DNA from: Verrucomicrobiota bacterium
GTDB taxonomy: Bacteria; Verrucomicrobiota; Verrucomicrobiia; Opitutales; Opitutaceae
Length of the DNA: 64,000 bases
Direction: 5' to 3'
Assembly (NCBI GenBank): GCA_030604905.1
Contig: JAUVVA010000003.1
Coordinates: 1 to 64,000, forward strand
The notes under the pieces were generated by a model. That model worked only from the letters and a program-made list of their open reading frames with translations, ran no database searches and had not been told where the DNA came from. Position 1 is the stretch's first letter; each line of letters begins with the position of its first letter. A program made the translations under genes and the position numbers. Shown here piece after piece: positions 19,407-27,005 of this stretch.

Positions 19407-21395
19407 ATGCCCCACCCCACACTCCACCCCCGCTCCGGGGGCGCCGCCGCCCTGCGCGCCCTCGTCTCCTCCGCCCTCGTCGCCGTCGCCGCGACTCTCG
19501 CCTCCGCCCGCGACCCCTGGACCCAACCCTTCGCGCCGGAGAGCATCTGGAACACCCCCATCGGCACCGGCGCCGTCTACGAACCGATCAACATCGGCGG
19601 ACTCCCCAACCTCCCCGCCCACTCCCACGTCACGGTCGATCCCGAATACCTCCTGCGACCGCGCAAGGACGCGCCCGTGCGCATCCTCTACCAGGCCGCC
19701 GGCTGGTCGAACCGCAGCTTCTCCACCGCCACCTTCCTCGGCCGCATCCGCATCCCCGACAACTTCCTCCTGCCCGACACCACGAGCACCGATCGCCCCA
19801 ACAACTGCACCGTCATCCTCGCCAACGACCGCCGCACCGTCTGGGAGCTCAACGCCTTCACCCGCCCCGCCGCCGGCGGCAACGCCTGGGCCTACGAGGG
19901 CAGCCCGCAGGATCTGTATGGACTCGGCACCTACGGCGCCCACGCCGGCTCGGGCCTCTCCACTCTCGGCGGCTCCCTCCGCAAGGGCGAGCTCACCGGC
20001 CCCGATCCCATCCGCCACGCCCTCAAGATCCTCATCCGCGGACGCACCTTCCTGAACTACAACTCCACCCACAAGGGCTACCGCTGGCCCGCCGTCACCG
20101 CCGATCACTACGCCGGCGATCCCAACGATCCCTCCCGCTACCTCGGCACCAACCCCAAGCTCCTCATGGGCGCCCACCTCGCCATCCCGCCCACCGTCAG
20201 CGAGTCCTCGCTCGGCCTTCAGACCACCTGGGGCCGAAAGCTCTTCGCCGCCCTCCGCGACTACGGCGCCTACATCGTCGACGACTCCGCCTGGGACGCC
20301 TTCTACCTCAACGCCGATCACGAGGCCATCAGCGAGTTCAACACCGTCTTCGGCTACTCGATGGTCAACTCCTCGCAGTTCCGCGCCGAGATGAACCGCC
20401 TCATCCCGCACCTGCGCATCCTCGACAACAACGTCATCAACGGCGTGCCCACCCCCGGCGGCCCCGGCGCGCGACGCGTCACCCCGGTCGGACCGCTCAC
20501 GCCCTACGATCCCGCCACCGGCAACGCCTTCGACCGCGGCTCCATCACCTTCGGCGGAGACATGGCCGGCGGCGTCAGCAAGGACGGCGACCTCAACACC
20601 TACCGCACCTCCGCCTCCACCCAGAGCGCCGCCCAGACCTTCTTCACCATCGACCTCGGCGGCACCCGCACCTTCGACCGCATCACGCTCGAGACCGGCC
20701 CCTCCGACCGCGAGGCCTTCCCCCGCTCGCTCAACCTCTGGGCCTCCACCAGCGCCTACTGGCACGGCTTCGTCAACGGCGGCGACTACGTGGTCCTCCA
20801 GGCCCGCGGCGAGGGCAAGACCCACATCCGCTTCAAAAACGCCCGTAGTGCCCGTTACCTTACAATCCAGAACAACACCGTCGGCGCCGCCCAGGGCGGC
20901 AACAACCGCTGGCGCCTGGCCGAGGTCAACATCCACTACGACAACGACCCCGCCGCCACCGAGCCCGCCGTGGTCAACCTCGTGCCCAACGGCGGCTTCG
21001 AGTCCGGCCTTTCCGGCTGGGACAACTGGAACGGCGCCGCCACCCTCGTCACCGATCGCGCCGAGGGCGCGCAGGCCATCCGCATCGGCCCCGCCGAGGG
21101 CGGCGTCGGCCGCTACCCCACGCTCCCCACCGGCACCTCGACCGTGCGGGTCCGCTTCGCCGCCAAGGCCGACACCTGGAATTGGACCGCCGTGCAGATC
21201 CAGTTCCTGAACAGCAACTGGCAAACCCTCGGCGCCCCCACCTCGGTCACCGTAAACGCCGGGGCCTCGCAGTGGACCCAGTTCCAGAGCGGCATCCTCA
21301 CCGTTCCCTCCGGGGCCACTCGCTTCCAGATCTGGGCCTGGAAGTCCGGCTCCACCGGCCAGCTCTGGGTCGACGATATCCGCGTGATCCCCTGA
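19407..21395 (+). CDS. Secreted protein with F5/8-type and CBM4/9-like carbohydrate-binding domains
   Basis: 662 residues with a signal peptide reaching about residue 35 (ALVSSALVAVAATLASARD). The N-terminal ~340 residues begin DPWTQPFAPESIWNTPIG and contain WNTPIG, GAHAGSGLSTLGGSLRKGEL, HALKILIRG and DDSAWDAFYLNADHE. They belong to a widespread uncharacterised secreted family that may be enzymatic. A discoidin-like F5/8 type C domain follows at about 378-515 (TFFTIDLGGTRTFDRITLET). A CBM4/9-like jelly roll ends the protein at about 526-662 (VNLVPNGGFESGLSGWDNWN, with LWVDDIRVIP at the end). It probably acts on or binds extracellular polysaccharide. The catalytic role is unknown. Confidence 0.7.
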   Translation: MPHPTLHPRSGGAAALRALVSSALVAVAATLASARDPWTQPFAPESIWNTPIGTGAVYEPINIGGLPNLPAHSHVTVDPEYLLRPRKDAPVRILYQAAGWSNRSFSTATFLGRIRIPDNFLLPDTTSTDRPNNCTVILANDRRTVWELNAFTRPAAGGNAWAYEGSPQDLYGLGTYGAHAGSGLSTLGGSLRKGELTGPDPIRHALKILIRGRTFLNYNSTHKGYRWPAVTADHYAGDPNDPSRYLGTNPKLLMGAHLAIPPTVSESSLGLQTTWGRKLFAALRDYGAYIVDDSAWDAFYLNADHEAISEFNTVFGYSMVNSSQFRAEMNRLIPHLRILDNNVINGVPTPGGPGARRVTPVGPLTPYDPATGNAFDRGSITFGGDMAGGVSKDGDLNTYRTSASTQSAAQTFFTIDLGGTRTFDRITLETGPSDREAFPRSLNLWASTSAYWHGFVNGGDYVVLQARGEGKTHIRFKNARSARYLTIQNNTVGAAQGGNNRWRLAEVNIHYDNDPAATEPAVVNLVPNGGFESGLSGWDNWNGAATLVTDRAEGAQAIRIGPAEGGVGRYPTLPTGTSTVRVRFAAKADTWNWTAVQIQFLNSNWQTLGAPTSVTVNAGASQWTQFQSGILTVPSGATRFQIWAWKSGSTGQLWVDDIRVIP

Positions 21396-21467
21396 GCCGG
21401 GAAAACAGGCATGGCGGTCGCGTCCACCCGCGCCCGCCCCACCTTCGCCGCGCTCGTGCGCTTTTTT

Positions 21468-22079
21468 TCAGCAACGCACGGGCGTGACCAACGAGGTGCC
21501 GCGGAACCAGGCGATCCAGGCCGGCGCGCTGACCGTCAGCACATAAGCCCCCAGGGATGGACTCACTCCGATGAACACATAGCCGAGCAGCGCCGTGAAC
21601 AGCGCCGCCGCCCAATAACCGGCCGCGTAGTGGTGCATGGCCACCGCCGTCGCGCCGCCCACCACCAGCGCGCCCAAGGAGACCTGCAAAGGCATCAAGG
21701 CGATCATCAGCCCGGCCATGAAACCCGCCGGCGACAGCGATTCATTCTGACCCGGACGCCCCTTGGTTTGCACCATCAGCACGACCAGCAACGCGCCCAC
21801 CAAGGCGAAGAGGGGCAACTGGGCCTGCGCTAATTTTGACTGCGGAATCGGAGTGAAGGCCTGGGCGAGCGAGGCCCCCACCACATAACCCCGCACCGGG
21901 TCGATCCAGACGAGCGGCAGCTTCCACCAGCGCCGCCGCTTTTGCCCGTCACGACGCCACAAGACGCGGGTCCACAAATCGGTGAACGGGAGATAGCGGC
22001 ACTCGCAGTTTATGAGCAGCCGCGGAGGGATGAGCCCAAAAACGAGCGCCATCACGAGGGGTAACCAGTTCACCAGCAT
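21468..22079 (-). CDS. Hypothetical polytopic membrane protein
   Basis: 203 residues with about five hydrophobic segments (VNWLPLVMALVFGLIPPRLL, LPLFALVGALLVVLM, AGFMAGLMIALMPLQVSLGA, YAAGYWAAALFTALLGYVFI, AYVLTVSAPAWIAWF). The segment WWKLPLVWIDPVRGYVVGAS aligns with SVLLCIVDPLRAAAGAGLLL of the next leftward-reading gene, which suggests a diverged paralogue. No family recognised. Confidence 0.6.
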   Translation of the reverse strand: MLVNWLPLVMALVFGLIPPRLLINCECRYLPFTDLWTRVLWRRDGQKRRRWWKLPLVWIDPVRGYVVGASLAQAFTPIPQSKLAQAQLPLFALVGALLVVLMVQTKGRPGQNESLSPAGFMAGLMIALMPLQVSLGALVVGGATAVAMHHYAAGYWAAALFTALLGYVFIGVSPSLGAYVLTVSAPAWIAWFRGTSLVTPVRC

Positions 22080-22195
22080 CCCGCGACTTAAGAGCCGCCC
22101 TCAGTCCGGCGGGCAAGAAAACGATTTCATTCCAATCACTTGCGTCTCATCCCGGGTTGGGGCGAGACGACCCGCGACACCCGCGGAATCCGGGC

Positions 22196-22774
22196 TTATT
22201 TCTTGGGCCAACCCAGATGCCGGCCGGCGAGCACCGAGAAGAGGATCGGCATGAAGAAGGCGACGCCGACCAGGAGCGAGTTCCGCCACTCCTGTTGTTC
22301 CACCGCAAGCCCCACGACCGCCAGGCCGATGCCTCCGCCGAAAAAGCCGCCCGCCCACGCGCGAAACGCGAAGGCCCCGCCAAGCGCCAGGGGCAGACTG
22401 ATGGCGAGCACGATCGGATGCGCCACGACGGCGGCGACACCCAAGGCAAACAAGACCGGCGCAAACGCGAAATCCTCATCGCGCCACGCCAAGGTCTGCA
22501 CGATGAGCCCCAGCGTCACCACCGAGGCGAGCAGGATGGGATCCTGCCACACGCCGAAGAGCTCGATTCGCTCCATGGCCGGCAGATAATGCAGGAGCAG
22601 TCCCGCACCGGCTGCCGCCCGCAGCGGATCGACGATGCAGAGCAGCACGGAACGCCAGCCGGAGGGCCATCCCCGCCGCTCGAAATCGACGAGACGCGCG
22701 TTGCTGACTCGCAGCCACCACAAAGGCAGCAGCAAGAGTCCGATGGCCAGGGCAAGGTAGGAGACGGGCGACAT
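22196..22774 (-). CDS. Hypothetical polytopic membrane protein, paralogue of the downstream gene
   Basis: 192 residues, several membrane helices (PVSYLALAIGLLLLPLWWLR, LLASVVTLGLIVQTLAW, PVLFALGVAAVVAHPIVLAI, GIGLAVVGLAVEQ, LLVGVAFFMPILFSVLAG). It shares a DP(V/L)R-containing second helix and overall layout with the neighbour ending at 21468. The frame is open to 22957, but the ATG at 22774 starts a normal membrane-protein N-terminus and excludes a charged low-complexity extension. Function unknown. Confidence 0.6.
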   Translation of the reverse strand: MSPVSYLALAIGLLLLPLWWLRVSNARLVDFERRGWPSGWRSVLLCIVDPLRAAAGAGLLLHYLPAMERIELFGVWQDPILLASVVTLGLIVQTLAWRDEDFAFAPVLFALGVAAVVAHPIVLAISLPLALGGAFAFRAWAGGFFGGGIGLAVVGLAVEQQEWRNSLLVGVAFFMPILFSVLAGRHLGWPKK

Positions 22775-23011
22775 TATCACGAAAAAGGAGTCAACAGACA
22801 AAGCGCCTGCTCCGCAAAGCGAGCGCAATAAACCCTTTTCCCCCCGATATTTTTCTCCGGCCACGGCTTCCGCGGCCAGAGCACGGCGAATCGCCCGCCC
22901 CTGCCCCAGGCGCTTCCGGCCGACGAGGCCGGGCCTGTTCCTCCCGCGCCCCGACACGAGGGGGATGGCGCCGACGCGCGATCACGACGGGATTTCTCAA
23001 AACGAGGGCTT

Positions 23012-23038
23012 GACGATTGCGAAATGTCGCCAATCGTC
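23012..23038. promoter_or_regulatory. Perfect dyad just upstream of tRNA-Glu
   Basis: The arms GACGATTG (23012-23019) and CAATCGTC (23031-23038) are perfect 8-bp inverted repeats 16 bp before the tRNA. They overlap a TTGACG -35-like hexamer at 23010-23015. It could be an operator or a hairpin in the tRNA leader. No clear -10 is seen. Confidence 0.4.
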
Positions 23039-23054
23039 CGCCTTCCTTTATTTC

Positions 23055-23129
23055 GCCCCTATCGTCTATCGGTTAGGACGGAAGATTCTCATTCTTCAAA
23101 GCGGGGTTCGATTCCCCGTGGGGGCGCCA
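23055..23129 (+). tRNA. tRNA-Glu, anticodon CTC
   Basis: The acceptor arm GCCCCTA pairs with TGGGGGC (23119-23125), followed by discriminator G and an encoded CCA at 23127-23129. The D arm contains GGTTAGGAC. The anticodon stem is GAAGA/TCTTC around the loop TTCTCAT, giving anticodon CTC (reads GAG). The T arm is CGGGG-TTCGATT-CCCCG. Total length is 75 nt. Confidence 0.95.
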
Positions 23130-23609
23130 ATTTCATAGTAAGCTAGGTTCCAAGGGAACGAGAAGGGAACAAATCCTTCCTTCTCTTGGAGCCGACGGAG
23201 CCAAAGAGAGGAAGGCTGATGCCTTGAAAGCCGAAGTAAAATCGCGGTGCGTGGCGGCGCATGCCAACACTCCAATTCCATCGTTGGCGGCGAACGAAGA
23301 GGGCTCAGGGACAACCGGAGCGCTCACCGTCACGTCATCAAATTCGGCCACCGATCATCCGCAGCTCCTTCGGTCACGAAACTTTAGGCCAACCCTTGTG
23401 CCGATCTCCGCGCCTACACACTCCTTACGGCGCCTCCCACCGCAGCCCCTGGGTGATGGCTGCCCGACCCGCCCCAAAGTGCCCACACCTTCTCCCCATG
23501 TCGGGGCAAGTTCTGGGATTGGTCCCAAAAACGCAAGCCCACGTCCCCTTGCCTCTCCCAACAGGAGAAAGGATAACGAAAACGTCCTTATTACACCCCT
23601 CGTCCACCC
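23130..23609. other. 480-bp tRNA-proximal intergenic region, visibly lower in GC
   Basis: No intact gene is seen. The stretch contains an imperfect 15-bp inverted repeat (23175-23189 with 23201-23215, two mismatches). It also contains a minus-strand remnant of a PEP-CTERM gene (23238-23351). The rest has no recognisable coding content. The base composition differs by eye from the flanks. Confidence 0.6.
23238..23351 (-). pseudogene. Remnant of a PEP-CTERM protein C-terminus
   Basis: The minus strand reads VAEFDDVTVSAPVVPEPSSF then AANDGIGVLACAATHR. This matches the end of a PEP-CTERM protein: a closing beta strand FDDVTVSA, the VPEPSS motif, and a hydrophobic segment ending in a basic residue. 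The membrane helix is damaged by ND and the frame continues into unrelated sequence. An in-frame TGA lies just upstream and no matching coding sequence continues there. It is best read as a decayed gene fragment. Confidence 0.6.
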
Positions 23610-24380
23610 ATGCCCTTATACCCAACAGTCCTCGCTTCGGCCCTTGGTTTTGCCTGCCTCGCCACCGGCCTTGCCGCCCAAGTCAGCTTCACCGGGTCTT
23701 ACTCCCAGAACTTCGACTCGCTTGGCGCGGGTGCGGTCACTTGGACAAACAACAGCACCTTACCTGGCTGGTTTGCGCATCAAGCCTCGGGGAACCAAGC
23801 TCCCACGACGCTCAACGCCCCGCTAGCCGCGGGCACGGGCACGGGGAGCAACTCCAAGGGACTCTGGTTCAACTTTGGCTCGGGCAGCGACCGCGCACTG
23901 GGCGGCAGCCCGGCGGGCGGCACCGGTGCCATCACGTATGGCGTGGCTCTCACAAACAATACCGGCGCCACCATCACCCAGTTCAATCTCTCCTTTGATT
24001 GGGAACGCTGGTTTGATTCCGACATCACCGTCGATCAGACCCTTACCTTCGCCTACAGCCTCGACGCGACCTCGCTCACCTCCGGCACATTCACGTCCGT
24101 TTCCTCCGCCTCGGTGACTTACAGCACTCCCCAAGGCTCGCAGGTTTGGGCAGAGAATCCCTTGGTCGTTTCCCGCAGCATCTCTATCACCAGCATCAAC
24201 TGGGCTCCCGGTGGCACCCTCTGGCTGCGTTGGCAGGACGTCAACGAGGCCGACGGCGACCACGGCGTGGGCATCGACAACGTGTCCATCTCCGCCATCC
24301 CGGAGCCCGCGTCCGCCGCCCTGCTTCTCTCCGGCTTCGCCGCCGCCGCGGTCGGCCTGCGCCGCCGCCGCCGCGCCTGA
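23610..24380 (+). CDS. PEP-CTERM exported protein
   Basis: 256 residues. A signal peptide (TVLASALGFACLATGLAAQV) leads into a beta-rich domain. Landmarks are YSQNFDSLGAGAVTWTNNST, LPGWFAHQASG, NSKGLWFNFGSGSDRALGGS, SFDWERWF and LWLRWQDVNEADGDHGVGID. It ends with IPEPASAALLLSGFAAAAVG and an RRRRRA tail, the exosortase-type sorting signal. Residues 1-225 are strongly similar to the N-terminal domain of the gene immediately downstream. Extracellular, function unknown. It starts at the ATG at 23610 with no Shine-Dalgarno sequence. Confidence 0.9.
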   Translation: MPLYPTVLASALGFACLATGLAAQVSFTGSYSQNFDSLGAGAVTWTNNSTLPGWFAHQASGNQAPTTLNAPLAAGTGTGSNSKGLWFNFGSGSDRALGGSPAGGTGAITYGVALTNNTGATITQFNLSFDWERWFDSDITVDQTLTFAYSLDATSLTSGTFTSVSSASVTYSTPQGSQVWAENPLVVSRSISITSINWAPGGTLWLRWQDVNEADGDHGVGIDNVSISAIPEPASAALLLSGFAAAAVGLRRRRRA

Positions 24381-24405
24381 TTCTCCTCCTCCGCAGAGCC
24401 ATGCC

Positions 24406-24438
24406 CGCGCCCGGTCCTTCAGGACGGGCGCGTTTTTT
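24406..24438 (+). terminator. Terminator between the PEP-CTERM gene and the PhoD-like gene
   Basis: The arms CGCGCCCGGTCC (24406-24417) and GGACGGGCGCG (24422-24432) pair with one bulged G around a 4-nt loop, followed by TTTTTT at 24433-24438. It ends six bases before the next ATG. Confidence 0.88.
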
Positions 24439-24443
24439 CTGCC

Positions 24444-26645
24444 ATGAACCCTCGCCTCGCCTCCCTTCTCGTGCTGCTTCTCAGCACGCTCGCCACGCCA
24501 ACCCGCGCCGCCCTTCCCTACGCTGGCGGCGATTTGCTGCAAAACTTCGACTCGCTGCCCGGCTCCGGCGACGTCGCGTGGACCGACAACCAGACACTCC
24601 CCGGCTGGTTTGCCCATCAAAGCTCCACCGGCGCCGCCCCGGCCACCCTTCGCGCCCCCTTGGCCGCGGGCACCAGCACCACCAGCAATTCCAAGGGCCT
24701 CTGGTTTAATTTCGGCTCCGGGGCGGACCGCGCCCTTGGCGGCAGCCCCGCCGGCAGCAGCGGCGTCCACAGCTACGGCCTCGCGCTGACCAACACCAGC
24801 GGCGCGACGCTCGCCACCTTCTCCCTCGCCTTCGATTGGGAGCAGTGGTTCGTCGCCGACATCGCCGAGGCGCAAAACCTCCGCTTCGCCTACAGCACCG
24901 ACGCCACTTCGCTCACCACGGGCACGTGGACCGAGGTCCCGGCCGCCCTCCTCACCCTCACCGCCGGAGGCTCCCAGGTTTGGCTCGGCACGCCCCTAGT
25001 GTTCCCGCGCAGCGTCACCGTGACCGGCCTCGCCTGGGACTCCGGGAAAACGCTCTGGCTGCGCTGGCAGGACATCAACGAGGGCGGCGGCGACCACGGC
25101 GTCGGCATCGACAACGTCTCCTTTAGCGCGCAACCCGCGGGCCCTCCGCCTCCGCCCCCGCCCGCGCCCGCGGCCACCGTCTCCCTCGGCCCCTGGTCCG
25201 GCGCGGTCACCTCCCGCTCCGCCCGCGTGCACGTCAAGATGAGCGCCCCCGCCAGCGGCGCACGCCTCCTGGTCAGCACGGAGGAGACCATGGCCGATCC
25301 TTGGCGTATCGAAGCGGGACCCGAGCACGCCGGCAGCGCCATCGCCACCTTCCGCCTCGAATCCCTCGTTCCGCATCAACTTTATCACTACGCAGTGGAG
25401 CGCTCCGACGGCACCGTCGATCTCGCTCGCCGCGGACGCCTCCGCGCCTTCCCCTCCGGCCCCGCCAGCTTCACGTTCGTCTTCGCGGCCTGCGCCGACA
25501 CCGGCTCAAACCACCGGGTCTTCGACCACATCGCCGCCGCCGACCCGCTCTTCTACCTGAACATCGGCGACCTCCACTATGCCGACATCGCGGTCAACAA
25601 CCCCGCGTCCTTCCGCTCCGCCCTGGACGCCGTCCTCGGCTCAGCCCGCCAGTCCGCCCTCTACCGCGCCGTCCCTCTCGCCTACATGTGGGACGACCAC
25701 GACTACGGCCCCAACGACTCCGATCGTCTTTCGCCCGGCCGCCCCGCCGCGCTGCGGGTCTATCGGGAATACATCCCGCACTACCCTCTCGCCCTCGACG
25801 GCGACGACGCTCCGATCGACCAGAGCTTCACCGTCGGCCGCGCCCGCTTCATCCTCTCCGACCTGCGTTCGCAACGCGATCCGAAGAGCCAGACCGACAA
25901 CGCCTCCAAGCGCATGCTCTCCACGGCCCAGCTCGACTGGTTGAAGCAGGAGCTGCTTGCCGCCCGGGCCGCGCGCCAGGCGATCTTCTGGGTCAGCACC
26001 GTGCCCTGGATCGAGCCCGCCACGGCCGGCAGCGACATGTGGGGCGGCTACTCCACGCAGCGACGCGAGCTGGCCGACTTCATCGCCGATAACCAGATCG
26101 AGAACATCGTCATTCTCGCCGGCGATTCGCACATGCTCGCGGCCGACGACGGCTCCAACGCCAACTTCTCCGCCCGCCCCTCCGCGCCCCGGGTCCGCGT
26201 GCTCCAGGCCGCCGCGCTGGATCGCAGCGGAAGCGTCAAAGGAGGCCCCTACAGCGCCGGCACCTTTCCCGGCGGCGGTCAATACGGCCACGTGACGCTG
26301 ACCGACCTCGGCGACACGCTTCGCGTGCGCTTCAGCGGCCGCGCGGTGGATGCCTCGAGCGGCGCGATGACGGAGCGCGTATCGCTGCAATTTGACCTCC
26401 CCGTGGGTCCCGCCCTTCCGCCCGTCGTCCCCCAGTTGCAGGACATCAAGCATGAATCCGACGGCTCGTTTTCCTTCCAGTTCGAGGGAAGTCCTGACCG
26501 CGATTATCGGGTTCAGTTTTCGGAGGATCTTGTCCGTTGGCTTGACCTTGGCCCGCCTTCTTCGGCCCCGACCGGCCGCTTTTTCTTCACCGACCGGGAG
26601 CCGCGCAACTCTTCGCGCCGGTTTTACCGCGTGTTGGTGGACTAG
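24444..26645 (+). CDS. Secreted PhoD-like phosphatase with a PEP-CTERM-paralogue N-terminal domain
   Basis: 733 residues. A signal peptide (RLASLLVLLLSTLATPTRAA) is followed by a domain to about residue 228 that copies the preceding PEP-CTERM protein (LPGWFAHQ, NSKGLWFNFGSGADRALGGS, LWLRWQDINEGGGDHGVGID) but lacks its sorting signal. A Pro-rich linker leads to a PhoD N-terminal fibronectin-like domain (about 240-330). The metallophosphatase domain (about 343-620) has CADTGSNHRVFD, NIGDLHYAD, MWDDHDYGPNDSD and ILAGDSHML, the metal-ligand boxes of PhoD phosphodiesterases/alkaline phosphatases. The C-terminal ~90 residues (DYRVQFSEDLVRW, SRRFYRVLVD) are a domain typical of verrucomicrobial secreted proteins. 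It probably releases phosphate outside the cell. Confidence 0.85.
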   Translation: MNPRLASLLVLLLSTLATPTRAALPYAGGDLLQNFDSLPGSGDVAWTDNQTLPGWFAHQSSTGAAPATLRAPLAAGTSTTSNSKGLWFNFGSGADRALGGSPAGSSGVHSYGLALTNTSGATLATFSLAFDWEQWFVADIAEAQNLRFAYSTDATSLTTGTWTEVPAALLTLTAGGSQVWLGTPLVFPRSVTVTGLAWDSGKTLWLRWQDINEGGGDHGVGIDNVSFSAQPAGPPPPPPPAPAATVSLGPWSGAVTSRSARVHVKMSAPASGARLLVSTEETMADPWRIEAGPEHAGSAIATFRLESLVPHQLYHYAVERSDGTVDLARRGRLRAFPSGPASFTFVFAACADTGSNHRVFDHIAAADPLFYLNIGDLHYADIAVNNPASFRSALDAVLGSARQSALYRAVPLAYMWDDHDYGPNDSDRLSPGRPAALRVYREYIPHYPLALDGDDAPIDQSFTVGRARFILSDLRSQRDPKSQTDNASKRMLSTAQLDWLKQELLAARAARQAIFWVSTVPWIEPATAGSDMWGGYSTQRRELADFIADNQIENIVILAGDSHMLAADDGSNANFSARPSAPRVRVLQAAALDRSGSVKGGPYSAGTFPGGGQYGHVTLTDLGDTLRVRFSGRAVDASSGAMTERVSLQFDLPVGPALPPVVPQLQDIKHESDGSFSFQFEGSPDRDYRVQFSEDLVRWLDLGPPSSAPTGRFFFTDREPRNSSRRFYRVLVD

Positions 26646-26672
26646 ACGGTCCACCGAGCTCGATCCGCAGGT

Positions 26673-26712
26673 GCGCCGGAGCCGCTCCCGGCGCCCAGCG
26701 GGAGCGCTGAGC
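26673..26712. repeat. GC-rich palindromes after the PhoD-like gene
   Basis: GCGCCGG/CCGGCGC arms (7 bp, 26673-26694) are followed by CAGCG-GGAG-CGCTG. They share the GAGCCGCTCCCGG core also found at 31595-31627. No T-run follows. Confidence 0.5.
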
Positions 26713-26882
26713 ACTCGGCGGGCCCGCCCCACCTCGCCAAGCAATGCACCCGGCTACAGTCTTCTTCGAACCGCGATAGCGTCCACGCGGCCTTGATGAA
26801 GTGGCGCCCGGCGAGTCGGCCTTACACACGGGGGGGAGGAACCGCAGATCGCGCAGAGAGCGCGGAAAAAACTGATCCACGA

Positions 26883-26942
26883 GAACACGATCAACTGAAT
26901 CCCGATCACCTACACGTGATGGGGTTCAGGTTTATCGTGTCC
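26883..26942. repeat. Long imperfect inverted repeat downstream of the 27006 gene
   Basis: The 27-bp arms 26883-26909 and 26916-26942 flank a 6-nt loop. They pair at roughly four in five positions, including a perfect ATCAC/GTGAT base and ACACGAT/ATCGTGT ends. On the minus strand it lies 64 bp after the stop of the leftward gene. It could be a transcript-end hairpin or a degenerate mobile palindrome. Confidence 0.55.
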
Positions 26943-27005
26943 CGGTGCTCCGCGTCGATTTGCACCATCTGCGGGTTCCACGGCTCGAATGGAAATACCG
27001 TCCCC

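Larger units (their letters stand above)
26646..27005. other. 360-bp convergent intergenic region with palindromes
   Basis: It lies between the PhoD-like gene and the leftward gene ending at 27006. It holds the palindromes at 26673-26712 and the long imperfect inverted repeat at 26883-26942, each listed separately. Between them is a CGCAGATCGCGCAGAGAGCG stretch that resembles widely scattered non-coding repeats in bacterial genomes. No coding sequence is convincing. Confidence 0.55.

Noticed and set aside
21396-21467. A terminator in the convergent gap after the CBM protein
   Set aside because: There is a T-run (TTTTTTT) but only a 4-bp GCGC stem, too weak to call.
23055-23609. A genomic island integrated at tRNA-Glu
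   Set aside because: No integrase and no second copy of the tRNA 3' end was noticed; only a lower-GC relic region is visible.
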